Assembly (NCBI GenBank): GCA_902788035.1
Contig: CADAIL010000011.1
Coordinates: forward strand, 1 to 64,000
DNA length: 64,000 bases
From: an uncultured Lachnospiraceae bacterium
GTDB taxonomy: Bacteria; Bacillota; Clostridia; Lachnospirales; Lachnospiraceae
Direction: 5' to 3'
Positions within the stretch are counted from its first letter, which is position 1; each line of letters starts with the position of its first letter. Below, one piece after another: positions 52,274 through 60,994 of the stretch. The translations under genes and the position numbers were made by a program. The notes beneath the pieces were generated by a model. The model had not been told where the DNA came from, ran no database searches, and was given only the letters and a program-made list of their open reading frames with translations.

Positions 52274-52990
52274 TCAATCAAATTTCACTGTTTCCTCGAC
52301 CCCGCCGCAGATTTTGGCGAACCGCACCATATCCTCTTTTGTCGTTATCTTAAAATTGTCGCGGCTTCCCGGCGCGATCCGTATCTTCATGCCGTTTTCA
52401 AACGCAATCTGGGAACTCCCCCTGCATCCTTCCAGGTACTCGGAAGTTGCCTTAAGGTGAGCTTCGTAGTACTTGCCGAACAGGTAGGATTCCGGGGTCT
52501 GTCCGGCAACGATCTGGTCACGTGGCAGCTGCCTGCCGATTGTTTTTCCGTCGAACGAGAGATAGCAGGTGTCCGTCACCGGCAGTGACGGCATCACGCC
52601 GTCATAAGCGTCAAACCCCGACACACATTCCGTGATAATATCCTCGGACGTACACGGTCTGACCGCGTCATGCACGATCACGATATCCCTGTCCGCGGCA
52701 TACTCCCTCATGGCGAGCAGTCCGTTTTTGACCGATTCCTGACGGGATGCTCCCGGCTTCGCAAATCCTCGGAACTTCCCGATCCCGCACTTTCGCATCC
52801 ACTCCTTTATATAGTCATGCCACTTTTCGTCAGCCACGATCCATATAGCGTCGATATCCCTGTGGGAATCGAACCGCTCCAGCGTGTAAGCTATGACCGG
52901 CTTTCCTTTTACAGTCAGATACTGCTTGGGTACATTTCCTATTGTCATCCGACTGCCCACGCCGCCGGAAACACACAGAAGATGATTCAT
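52274..52990 (-). CDS. IspD/TarI-like cytidylyltransferase
   Basis: 238 residues. It has the CTP-binding motif GGVGSRM (about residues 9-15) with PKQYL, and HDAVRP in the middle, then TDTCYLS and AGQTPESYLFGKYYEAH, where isoprenoid IspD has TPQ. It therefore transfers CMP to a sugar- or polyol-phosphate: 2-C-methylerythritol 4-phosphate (IspD) or ribitol/other polyol 5-phosphate (TarI). The dehydrogenase partner and the surface-polymer context favour TarI. The stop lies 11 bases before the dehydrogenase ATG. Confidence 0.82.
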   Translation of the reverse strand: MNHLLCVSGGVGSRMTIGNVPKQYLTVKGKPVIAYTLERFDSHRDIDAIWIVADEKWHDYIKEWMRKCGIGKFRGFAKPGASRQESVKNGLLAMREYAADRDIVIVHDAVRPCTSEDIITECVSGFDAYDGVMPSLPVTDTCYLSFDGKTIGRQLPRDQIVAGQTPESYLFGKYYEAHLKATSEYLEGCRGSSQIAFENGMKIRIAPGSRDNFKITTKEDMVRFAKICGGVEETVKFD

Positions 52991-52993
52991 ATG

Positions 52994-55378
52994 TTACCTT
53001 TCCGCCCTGCGGTGTCTCCGCGTGAGGAGGATATAGGCAGCAGTAAGAGCCGCCCCCGCAGCGCTAATGATTCCGCCGGACATAAGTCCGGGTACTGTGT
53101 ACTCGAAGCGGATCCTGTTCGTGCCCTGATGGATCTTCACCGCCATAAATCCGTTAATGTCAACAATCGGTGTCTCCTCGCCGTCCACTGATGCCTTCCA
53201 GCCCGAATCGTTCGGTATGGAGAAGAACGCGTATTTGTCCGCATCCGCGTCGATCGATGCCTCATAGCTGTCCGTTGTCTGTGAGACATCGTACGCACAC
53301 TCAGCAAGATGGTCTCTGCTGATATCCGATATATACTCCTTGATTGCAGGTCCGTCGATAAACTGATCATAGGGTTTCAGATACAGAGAGACCTCATCCT
53401 CCATATCATCCGGCACGATCAGGGTCTTCAGCATAAGTATTGCCCTGTCATCCTCGAAAGTCGACGCAAAGTCCGACGCTGTCATATAGGTGTTGTAGGT
53501 AAATCCCATCGGCGGCACCGTGCGGTCCTCATACACATAATAAGTCGTGTATGTGCCTGTCACGACCTGTACCGGCTCCTCGTCTTCCCTGGGCTTTGTC
53601 TCGATGGAAAAGCGGGCCGAGATAAGGTTCATCATACCGTCCGGCGCTTCCGGGCTCTTGACATCACGCTTGAGTCCGAGGGATTCATAAAAACGAAAGA
53701 TAGAGCCGGATACAGTGCTGCAGAAATTGGCGCTGGCCGGGTATCCATGTGACAATGTTTCTATATTATCCCGGCTCGTGAAGCGGTATTCCGGCGTAGT
53801 GTATTCGATGTCCGCGGTAGTCATAAGACGGTCATAGATATGCCGCGCATCTTCCCGGTGAGCCAGTTGAAGCAAATAAATGTCCGATATGGTAACGATC
53901 ACTGAAACAACAAAGACCGCCGCTGCAAGTACAAGTTTCTGCTCTCTCTTCATGACCGTAAGTATAAGCCATGTCAAAAGGGTCCCAAAAAGCGCGATCA
54001 CGCTCCAGTAGGCGAAAAGTCCCGGCCGATAGATCTTGCTCGGCTCAGAATTATTCCATTTCACAAGCGTGAGGAACAGGATAAATGCAATCTGGATAGC
54101 ACCCCAGATAACAGCCCCTTTTGTAATTGCCCTGTCAGAAGGCGTTCTGCCGGACCATCTTCTTTTGTCCGATACCCATCGGTCGAGGGTCATGACAGAG
54201 GCAAGCACCATAATATAATCCGCCATGTAATACCAGCGGCAGTAAAGACCCGCAAAAAGCGAGAATGACGCGTTGAAAATGGGGATCACCGCCATGATCA
54301 GACAGAAGATCAGCATTTTCGTGATCCAGTGCTTCCGGTTCTGGATAACGAACGCAATCACCAGGACAAGTCCGGTAACGGGTATCCACGCATTGCAGGA
54401 CGAAAAATTATTTTTAATCACCGCGCTCTGATGGGACATTACCTCACCGGGGAATATAAGTCCCTTAAGTATGTAGAGATATCGCTCCGCCCCGAAGACC
54501 AGGGCTGTCGATCCGGTATAGTCCACTCCGACACGCGGATTCTGAATGACAAAGTAAAAAGCCGGCAGCAGAAGAACCGCTCCCAGCATGCAGCCGAGGG
54601 CTCCCTCCAGGATAATCTGCGGAAGGCGCTTTATATACCTGCGGAATCCCGGAAGAAGATAGCGGATCACATAGTAGGCGGCCATAAAGATGACCTCGCC
54701 GATAAAGAAGAAGTAATTGACCAGCGCATTTATGCACACGGCAAAAATGAACGGGCCTTTTTTCTTCTCAAGCATCATACCGTCTAAAGTCAGAACGAGC
54801 AGCGGGAACAGCGCGACCACATCGTGGAAATGATAAAACAACAGGTCCTCGCCCATGAAACCGCAAAAGGCGTACAGCATCGAGCCGATGACTGCCGTCT
54901 GCTGGTCCCTGACATATCTCCTCATGCAGGCATAAGACGTCAGACCGGCAACCGCGTACTTAAGGATATAGATCCAGCCGACCACGTACATGAAGTACCT
55001 TGACGGAAAAAGCAGTGAGATCCAGAAGGACGGATTTCCCACGACGTAGAACATCTGCCCGCCGATGAAGTTGGAACCCAGATCCAGGGACCAGTCCCAA
55101 ATGATATTTCCTGCTTTGACGGCATCATTTGCAGCCATTGCAAATGTAATCTGCTGGGAATTAAAATCCCCCGCAAGCGAGAAAAGTCCGCCCTGCTCTA
55201 TGATCGTCCAAACAAACGAAAGAACCCCGGCAGCCAGATTGAAGAGGAAAGCCTGCAGATAATAGCTGCCAAAGAGCATATTTCCTATTTTATTCTGTCT
55301 GCCTCTTTGCCTTGAAGTTCCTGCCTTTCCTCCAGCCACGAAGAGGCTTTTTAATCCTCTTAACATCTTTTCCATCAT
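52994..55378 (-). CDS. YfhO family membrane protein
   Basis: 794 residues: about twelve hydrophobic helices in the first 480 residues and one at the C-terminus, with an extracytoplasmic domain of about 250 residues between them (IYDRLMTTADIEYTTPEYRFTSRDNIETLSHGYPAS ... FSIPNDSGWKASVDGEETPIVDINGFMAV, the YfhO C-terminal signature). YfhO proteins take part in glycosylation of lipoteichoic acid or related surface polymers. It starts five bases after the asparagine-synthetase-like gene. Confidence 0.85.
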   Translation of the reverse strand: MMEKMLRGLKSLFVAGGKAGTSRQRGRQNKIGNMLFGSYYLQAFLFNLAAGVLSFVWTIIEQGGLFSLAGDFNSQQITFAMAANDAVKAGNIIWDWSLDLGSNFIGGQMFYVVGNPSFWISLLFPSRYFMYVVGWIYILKYAVAGLTSYACMRRYVRDQQTAVIGSMLYAFCGFMGEDLLFYHFHDVVALFPLLVLTLDGMMLEKKKGPFIFAVCINALVNYFFFIGEVIFMAAYYVIRYLLPGFRRYIKRLPQIILEGALGCMLGAVLLLPAFYFVIQNPRVGVDYTGSTALVFGAERYLYILKGLIFPGEVMSHQSAVIKNNFSSCNAWIPVTGLVLVIAFVIQNRKHWITKMLIFCLIMAVIPIFNASFSLFAGLYCRWYYMADYIMVLASVMTLDRWVSDKRRWSGRTPSDRAITKGAVIWGAIQIAFILFLTLVKWNNSEPSKIYRPGLFAYWSVIALFGTLLTWLILTVMKREQKLVLAAAVFVVSVIVTISDIYLLQLAHREDARHIYDRLMTTADIEYTTPEYRFTSRDNIETLSHGYPASANFCSTVSGSIFRFYESLGLKRDVKSPEAPDGMMNLISARFSIETKPREDEEPVQVVTGTYTTYYVYEDRTVPPMGFTYNTYMTASDFASTFEDDRAILMLKTLIVPDDMEDEVSLYLKPYDQFIDGPAIKEYISDISRDHLAECAYDVSQTTDSYEASIDADADKYAFFSIPNDSGWKASVDGEETPIVDINGFMAVKIHQGTNRIRFEYTVPGLMSGGIISAAGAALTAAYILLTRRHRRAER

Positions 55379-55382
55379 ATAA

Positions 55383-57314
55383 TCATCTCATAAGCAGCTG
55401 CATTTTATAGAGCAGCCGCAGCATATTCCGAAGTGCAGTCCTTATAACGGGATCTTTTTCCTCCGAAATCGTCTTTTTCATCTCGTCAAAATCCAGGTAG
55501 TCCTCAAATATGAGTCTGTCGATATGCTCAAAATAGAAATCCGTGAGAACGCTGTAAGCCTTCTCCTCGATTTCTGTATAGAAATCCATGCGGCCGGTAT
55601 CCTCTTTCTCCACATTGGAAGTCCCCGCAAATGTCGTGAGATAATCCGGTAATATATCTGACAGAGCTCTCTGGGGAAGCACCCTTTTCGTGTTCCCGTC
55701 AATATAGAGCCTTCTCGGGACAGTCAGGGCAAAATCGAGCACCCTGGCATCCAGAAGCGGGAAAATATACATAACTCCGGCATCCGCGCCGGCGGAGGCT
55801 GCAAGAAGTGTTCTTGATTCCAGAGTTCCCGACAGCAGATTCTTCTCCGGAGATACACCGAAGTATTTCTTTTTTTTCGAATGACCGCGGCGCATTTCCT
55901 CGGCAAATGCAGGCTGGGCAACACTGAAATCAAGCCCGTTAGCTCGTATACCGTTCCAGGGCTTCTGAGATTCATAAAGATACCTGACAGTTCTCCTCAT
56001 AAAGCCCAGATATTTCTTCGGTGATACGCCGGCTGCATAAACAGCTGACTTAAGGTATGCTCTGTACTCTCCCGCCTGGGCAAGGTGGAACGGACCGAAC
56101 CGCATCGAGATGCCCTCATCTCCTCCCCAGCCGGAAAAGACCGCCTGTGCACCGGCATCCGCCAGGGCTTCCATCGAATCCGCTATGATGCCGGTCTCAT
56201 ACTCGCAGATTTCCTCCCGCGCGCCGCGTGACAGTATTTTTTCTTTATTTGTCGCCTCCTGCGCGTTTCTGAAGATGCACGTATTTCCTTTTTCCGCACA
56301 GAATCGGGTTATAACTTCTCTCTCATCGCGCAGCTTACCGCTGTCCGTCTGCCTGATCTTATAATCCCAGGGTGCAGGTGACCAGGTAAAAACGACCGGT
56401 TTGTCCTCGCCCCTGAGATCCGCGTATTCATCTATGAGGGCCGTTACCATGCCGGAGTCAAGTCCGCCGGAAAATTCGCAGCCGATCTTAGTTCCGAGAA
56501 CAGCCTCATAGCGTATCCTGACGGCGTCACGAAGAAGCCTTGCCGCCTCGTCGTAATATTCCTCATCGTAAACGCGTCTTTTCGCCTTTCGCGCACCGGG
56601 AATATAGAATCGTTCTGTCTTTACTTCCCGATCGTCAAAAAATCGGGTGACGCTGCCGTGGACGGCTTTTTTTACATTTGCAAATGCAGTATCTGTCTCC
56701 GAAGCCATAGAGCCAAGCGTCAGAGCGTCATACACCGTATTTTCATCGACTTCGGCCCTGATAAAGCCAAGGTGCAGCATCGGACGGTAATCAGTGGAGA
56801 CTGTGATCCTTCCCTCCGTCCGTACATAGTAGAGAGGCCTCACACCGATGTGATCGCGCAGAAGGCGTACCGAGCCGTCACCGCGGTCCACAAGAACAGC
56901 GGCAAAATCACCGTTCACACGGAGAAGTCCTTTTGCGCCGAACGTTTCGTATACCAGAACAAGGAGTTCCTCATCGCTGACGTCTTTTCCGGCCAGAGGC
57001 GCTTTTGCCATTTTTTTACTGCTGTTTCTTTCGCCTGAGACTGCTCTCAGGATCTCATCCCTGTTGTAAATGATCGCGTCGCACACTGCAATAAAGCGTC
57101 TTGTCATGATGACAGGTTTCCCTGCGGGCACTTCCCGGTGCATACCGGAAATGCAGCTCCCGAGAATCAACTGCTTTCCCGCTGCGCCCAGGATCTCATA
57201 GCCGCTGTCTGCACTGCCGTAAGCAGCAAGGCCTTCTGTCATATGTTCTGCCGTGCCAATCGCATCCTCTATTCTGTTTTCTTTTTCACTGATGATTGCA
57301 AATACTCCGCTCAT
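55383..57314 (-). CDS. Asparagine-synthetase-like enzyme, lasso cyclase type
   Basis: 643 residues. The C-terminal ATP-pyrophosphatase has the PP-loop EFSGGLDSGM (about residues 279-288) and GWGGDEG. The N-terminal glutaminase-like domain is present but begins MSGVFAI: the nucleophile Cys2 needed to hydrolyse glutamine is serine. That pattern fits enzymes that activate a carboxylate for another amine, such as lasso-peptide cyclases (McjC). The B1-, B2- and exporter-like genes in the same operon agree. A sugar- or polymer-amidating role is an alternative. Confidence 0.8.
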   Translation of the reverse strand: MSGVFAIISEKENRIEDAIGTAEHMTEGLAAYGSADSGYEILGAAGKQLILGSCISGMHREVPAGKPVIMTRRFIAVCDAIIYNRDEILRAVSGERNSSKKMAKAPLAGKDVSDEELLVLVYETFGAKGLLRVNGDFAAVLVDRGDGSVRLLRDHIGVRPLYYVRTEGRITVSTDYRPMLHLGFIRAEVDENTVYDALTLGSMASETDTAFANVKKAVHGSVTRFFDDREVKTERFYIPGARKAKRRVYDEEYYDEAARLLRDAVRIRYEAVLGTKIGCEFSGGLDSGMVTALIDEYADLRGEDKPVVFTWSPAPWDYKIRQTDSGKLRDEREVITRFCAEKGNTCIFRNAQEATNKEKILSRGAREEICEYETGIIADSMEALADAGAQAVFSGWGGDEGISMRFGPFHLAQAGEYRAYLKSAVYAAGVSPKKYLGFMRRTVRYLYESQKPWNGIRANGLDFSVAQPAFAEEMRRGHSKKKKYFGVSPEKNLLSGTLESRTLLAASAGADAGVMYIFPLLDARVLDFALTVPRRLYIDGNTKRVLPQRALSDILPDYLTTFAGTSNVEKEDTGRMDFYTEIEEKAYSVLTDFYFEHIDRLIFEDYLDFDEMKKTISEEKDPVIRTALRNMLRLLYKMQLLMR

Positions 57315-57400
57315 TGTTATGCCTCTTGCACACGTCGGTCAGTTACCGATATTTTTCCTTTACTTTCTGTACGCCGGCATGTCCATCGGAAATCCCGCCA

Positions 57401-58222
57401 TTACCGGGCGGGCTGACCCGTCAGAAATCCGGACGTCTCCCTGACAAAATACGTGAGAGCCGTCTGAACGATCACACTTCCCACATAATAATACCAGGGC
57501 AGACGGTAGGGAAAGAGAACAAGCCATATAAGGAGCAGTCCGGTGAGAACGCTCAGGAAATTGGCTGCGAGCAGTCTGCCCGCAAGTTCTCTTCCGGAAT
57601 ACGTCTCTGTGCCATAAAGCCTCCATTGTCTGAAGATCAGCACTGTCAGCGCAGCCGTGGGAATGCTGGATATGATCCATATCTGCATGGGTATCACAGC
57701 TGCCCGAAGAAACTTCGTCGGGCCGAAGAATATGATGTCCACGATCTGGAGCATGCCTCCGCCGGTAAGGATCACAGCCATGGCGTCGTAGGTCCAAAGC
57801 GGTCCGTAGAAACAGACCATACCGATAAGCGCACCGAGAGAATTGTGGAACACATCGTCGAACTCACCGAGCCCTCTGCCCGATACGTACTGCGATACTT
57901 CAACGAACACAAAAAGGAGTATTAAGGTTGCAAAAACACGTCCTTTTTCTGTAATATTCTTCTTAAAAGTTGACGCTGCAGCGAGGTATCCGATCGGCAC
58001 GGTGAGCAGTATATTGATGACTATGAGCTGAAATCTGTGTATATCACCTCTTAAAGCGTGCCTTATTGTCCAGAAAGGAGTAAGATTAGCTCTTCGGGCA
58101 TCACTTCCCCTGAGCAGCAGTGTCTGAGACAGAAAAAACAGCAGGTAAATAATAAGAAGGATATAAAGAATCCTCTCATCTGTCAGCTTTCTTCCGTCCT
58201 TTGGCTTTTCTTTCTGATTCAT
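57401..58222 (-). CDS. VanZ-domain membrane protein
   Basis: 273 residues. A first half of four helices carries the VanZ pattern (FWTIRHALRGD, NILLTVPIGYLAA, FVEVSQYVSGRGLGEFDDVFHNSLGALIG); a second half has four more helices and no recognised domain. The start overlaps the nucleotidyltransferase end by 47 bases. The 86 bases between its stop and the next gene hold only a 13-codon frame. Role unknown; in this operon it could handle polymer or peptide at the membrane. Confidence 0.78.
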   Translation of the reverse strand: MNQKEKPKDGRKLTDERILYILLIIYLLFFLSQTLLLRGSDARRANLTPFWTIRHALRGDIHRFQLIVINILLTVPIGYLAAASTFKKNITEKGRVFATLILLFVFVEVSQYVSGRGLGEFDDVFHNSLGALIGMVCFYGPLWTYDAMAVILTGGGMLQIVDIIFFGPTKFLRAAVIPMQIWIISSIPTAALTVLIFRQWRLYGTETYSGRELAGRLLAANFLSVLTGLLLIWLVLFPYRLPWYYYVGSVIVQTALTYFVRETSGFLTGQPAR

Positions 58223-59384
58223 CTTTTTTCAATAATTTCCTGTACAGCTTGTAAGGTCCTCGCACGATATAGTAAAGAAAAAAGAAACGGTCACTGAAAT
58301 GGAACCTTTCGAAATCTTTCTCCGAAGGGTCGATCCTTCTCTTTTTTTCCTTTTTCGTGACCAGACCCCGGCGATCCATCTCCCCGTCCAGATACAGTCT
58401 GTAAGCCTTGAATGTATCGTCCTTGACTCCGTTTGATCCGGTCAGGACCTTCAGCATCTCCTTTGTGAGCTGGGTACCGAAGACCGTCCGGGTCTCATTT
58501 TCACCTGCTACCAGCGCTGCAAGGCTCTCCGAGGCCTCAAGCGCAAAGGTCATTTTTCTCATGGCGGCAATCTTTTTGACTTTGTCACGGTCGATGAGCG
58601 GATGACGGTTAAGCGCGTCAAAATCGACCAGCCACTTCATCCACATGTAGCCGTGGTGCACGCCGTGATAGGCCAGATACACAAGAAGTTCTTCCGCGCT
58701 AAATGACGGCAGGACCTTGCCGTAAAACTCAAGCTCGAACTTAGCGTCGTCTATCGTAAGGAGCTCGGCGTTCTTGTAGTCGGCGACCCGCCAGTGAAGC
58801 TCCAGCCGCACACCGTTCTCTGACTCAAAATCATAATCGTGGAATTTCGACTCATAGACCTCGGTCTGCTTGTCGGTCTCGACATAATCCTTGAGGCATT
58901 TATATCCGTGGGACAAGAGAAGCTCTTTGGCCTCCGCGAGCTTTTCGTGGGGGACCAAAATATCTATATCCGTCGCGACCCGGTATGTCGCCTCCCCGTA
59001 AAGGATCTTAGAGAGGATGACGCCCTTCATCGGGACAGCACGGATTCCCGCCCCCTCCATAAGACGGACAAGGCGGACCAGCTCACCGGACTGTTTCATA
59101 GCCGCGATCTTATTCTTATTCGCGTTCTCATAGAGGCCGCGGATCTCATCTGTGATTCCGCTTGCCTCCCCTCTCCTTGTAGCCTGTCCGGCAGCCGGAA
59201 AATACTTTTTCAGGTTAGACGCGAACAGACCGTAGACCTGATGAACATACGCGATCCTCACGCATTCCGAAAGGTCCAGCCCCTCGCTGTAGAGCCTTTC
59301 CGCCCTCTTAAGATAAACTTCCGGCATCGGCATGGCCGAGCACAGGAAGACAAATCTCATCTCCCTCGTTATACCGTACTTCAT
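58176..59384 (-). CDS. Nucleotidyltransferase family protein (PF14907 type)
   Basis: 402 residues. The nucleotidyltransferase core is at about residues 115-200: MKGVILSKILYGEATYRVATDIDILVP, with the metal-binding DxD in TDIDILV. The family occurs next to lasso-peptide and other peptide-modifying genes and in some kinase-containing lasso clusters. The substrate is unknown; a phosphorylated peptide or a surface-polymer intermediate are the options given the neighbours. The C-terminal tail is highly basic. It overlaps the B2-like gene by four bases. Confidence 0.82.
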   Translation of the reverse strand: MKYGITREMRFVFLCSAMPMPEVYLKRAERLYSEGLDLSECVRIAYVHQVYGLFASNLKKYFPAAGQATRRGEASGITDEIRGLYENANKNKIAAMKQSGELVRLVRLMEGAGIRAVPMKGVILSKILYGEATYRVATDIDILVPHEKLAEAKELLLSHGYKCLKDYVETDKQTEVYESKFHDYDFESENGVRLELHWRVADYKNAELLTIDDAKFELEFYGKVLPSFSAEELLVYLAYHGVHHGYMWMKWLVDFDALNRHPLIDRDKVKKIAAMRKMTFALEASESLAALVAGENETRTVFGTQLTKEMLKVLTGSNGVKDDTFKAYRLYLDGEMDRRGLVTKKEKKRRIDPSEKDFERFHFSDRFFFLYYIVRGPYKLYRKLLKKDESERKAKGRKKADR

Positions 59385-59809
59385 GCAAATACCGCAGTCA
59401 CCGTGAACTGCTCTCTCCCTTCTGCTCCGGTGACATAGATATCACCGCAGCGCGTCCATGCATGGGCCCTCATCGCTCCTTCTTTGGTCTTCGCGACGCC
59501 CATATACACAGTCATTTTTTCATGCAAAAGAAGGCGTTTGGCTACAAACGCCTCCACAAGACATTCATTCTTGAAATGCAGCCGCGGGCATACGATCTTA
59601 ATTGCCCTGGAAACTGCGAGGATCCGCTCTTTATTATTTCCTGAATAAGGCTCAAAAGGGACAGACTCACGGCGCGTTCCGAGCCGGTGGCAGATGTCGC
59701 GGAAAGTATTTTTGCTGATCAGCCATTTGTAAAAAAGCGCCAGAAAAAAGACTCTTACGACCAGGATTTTCAGGCCAAGCGGATACTTAAGGAATTTCAG
59801 TATCTTCAT
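59381..59809 (-). CDS. Lasso peptide biosynthesis B2-like protease
   Basis: 142 residues, the transglutaminase-like domain of McjB/B2 proteins. The Cys-His-Asp triad can be placed at C83 (NECLVEAFVAKRLL), H116 (RAHAWTR) and D123 (CGDIYV). Such enzymes remove the leader peptide from a lasso precursor. The N-terminus has a hydrophobic helix (LGLKILVVRVFFLALFYKWL). It overlaps both neighbours by four bases, including the PqqD-like gene, which is the usual B1-B2 pair. Confidence 0.88.
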   Translation of the reverse strand: MKILKFLKYPLGLKILVVRVFFLALFYKWLISKNTFRDICHRLGTRRESVPFEPYSGNNKERILAVSRAIKIVCPRLHFKNECLVEAFVAKRLLLHEKMTVYMGVAKTKEGAMRAHAWTRCGDIYVTGAEGREQFTVTAVFA

Positions 59810-60081
59810 TTCTCTTCCTTAAAAGCAAGACCCGCATTTGTAAGTTGAGCAAGAAAGTTCTTCGTCTGCTCCTCACACACGGACCTTTCCACATCATATA
59901 TCCCCATCATCTCATCAACAATCTCATCAACAGTATGCGGCTTCTCTATGATCACCCAGATAGATCCGCCGGTCTTGCCGAGATTATAATACTTGCCTGT
60001 CTCTATATCCATCATGACAGTCTCACCGTCCATGTCAGCTGTGATCAGTCCTTCTTTTCTGTAGTATACTGTATTACTCAT
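59806..60081 (-). CDS. PqqD-like recognition protein (lasso B1)
   Basis: 91 residues from the ATG at 60081, preceded by GGAGG; the longer frame upstream overlaps the kinase gene and is not coding. It has the RiPP recognition element fold: GETVMMDIETGKYYNLGKTGGSIWVIIEK followed by TVDEIVDEMM and a C-terminal helix. Such proteins bind the leader of a precursor peptide and bring it to the modifying enzymes. The start lies inside the end of the kinase gene (8-base overlap). Confidence 0.9.
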   Translation of the reverse strand: MSNTVYYRKEGLITADMDGETVMMDIETGKYYNLGKTGGSIWVIIEKPHTVDEIVDEMMGIYDVERSVCEEQTKNFLAQLTNAGLAFKEEK

Positions 60082-60994
60082 AAATAAATTCCTCCGTTTT
60101 ATCCCATAATTCCGCTTCTGTCGTTCCTTCGTAGCGGAAAAGATGTGCCTCGGAAAGGTGTGATGCACATGACGCGCATTTTTGAAAATGAGCCTGCCTG
60201 TCCTCTGCCGCCACAAGCAGATATGTTCTGTAGGTGTGGATCTGCAGAAGGATTGCCTTCTCGAGACCGGTCACCTCCTTAAGGAGCGGCCGATCCCCCT
60301 GTACTCCCTCTTTCGGGATGAGCTGCAGCACACCGACGAGCTCCACAGTCTCATCGAGGAAGCTGTCGCCTACGTCCATTGCGAACTTGGTCCTGCTCTC
60401 CTCCTTAAATACCGGGTGGTCTTTCATATCCCAGCTTCCGCCGCGGTCGATCGCGTCCTCCCAGAGCTTCTGCTGGGGGAATGAAGGCTCTGCCAGGACC
60501 TTACCGTTCTCAAGCCGGATCGGGGTGACATCGTCTGTCACAAGTCTGTAGCCCCTTCTCAGGGCCTCCGCTGACAGTGATGACTTCCCGGCCCCTGAGA
60601 CTCCTGTTATGAGAATCCCTTTTCCGTCTCTTGCCACGCAGCTGCCGTGCATGGGGACCGCACCCCGCTGGTGGAGGATCGCTCCGAGAGCAAGGCCTGT
60701 GACATAGGCCTGCATCTCCCCCTCCCTTGCAGGATCCGTGAACAGCCGCTCGACTCTGATCTCATTGCCGTTCGCTGCATACAGCCTTACGACATTTTCA
60801 ATTTCCGTCCACATTTCCTTCCTGCCGAGTATGCAGTCAGGCCAGGTCTTTACAGGCTCCCTGACAAGTTCTGACGGGGCGGGCGCGCTTATGATCCGGA
60901 CATCACTCTCACCGGTATCCGGTGCCTTCCTCATCTGAGCCAGCGGAAAATCGCTGCTTATTCTGAGGCCGAAGCCTCTCATCGTGTACGTCAT
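60074..60994 (-). CDS. HprK-like serine kinase
   Basis: 306 residues. A P-loop GVSGAGKSS is at about residues 131-139, followed by LVTDDVTPIRL, as in HPr-kinase-like proteins. The canonical HPr kinase region for phosphorylase activity is not obvious, so a different substrate is likely. In paeninodin-type lasso clusters an HprK-like enzyme phosphorylates the C-terminal serine of the precursor. Its ATG follows the ABC transporter stop directly (TGA-ATG). Proteins of this type also occur with PqqD and B2 outside proven lasso clusters. Confidence 0.82.
   Translation of the reverse strand: MTYTMRGFGLRISSDFPLAQMRKAPDTGESDVRIISAPAPSELVREPVKTWPDCILGRKEMWTEIENVVRLYAANGNEIRVERLFTDPAREGEMQAYVTGLALGAILHQRGAVPMHGSCVARDGKGILITGVSGAGKSSLSAEALRRGYRLVTDDVTPIRLENGKVLAEPSFPQQKLWEDAIDRGGSWDMKDHPVFKEESRTKFAMDVGDSFLDETVELVGVLQLIPKEGVQGDRPLLKEVTGLEKAILLQIHTYRTYLLVAAEDRQAHFQKCASCASHLSEAHLFRYEGTTEAELWDKTEEFIYE

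Noticed and set aside
57360..57402. A 13-codon frame between the VanZ-like and cyclase genes as precursor
   Set aside because: Too short for leader plus core; it overlaps the VanZ-like stop only by chance and has no ribosome site.
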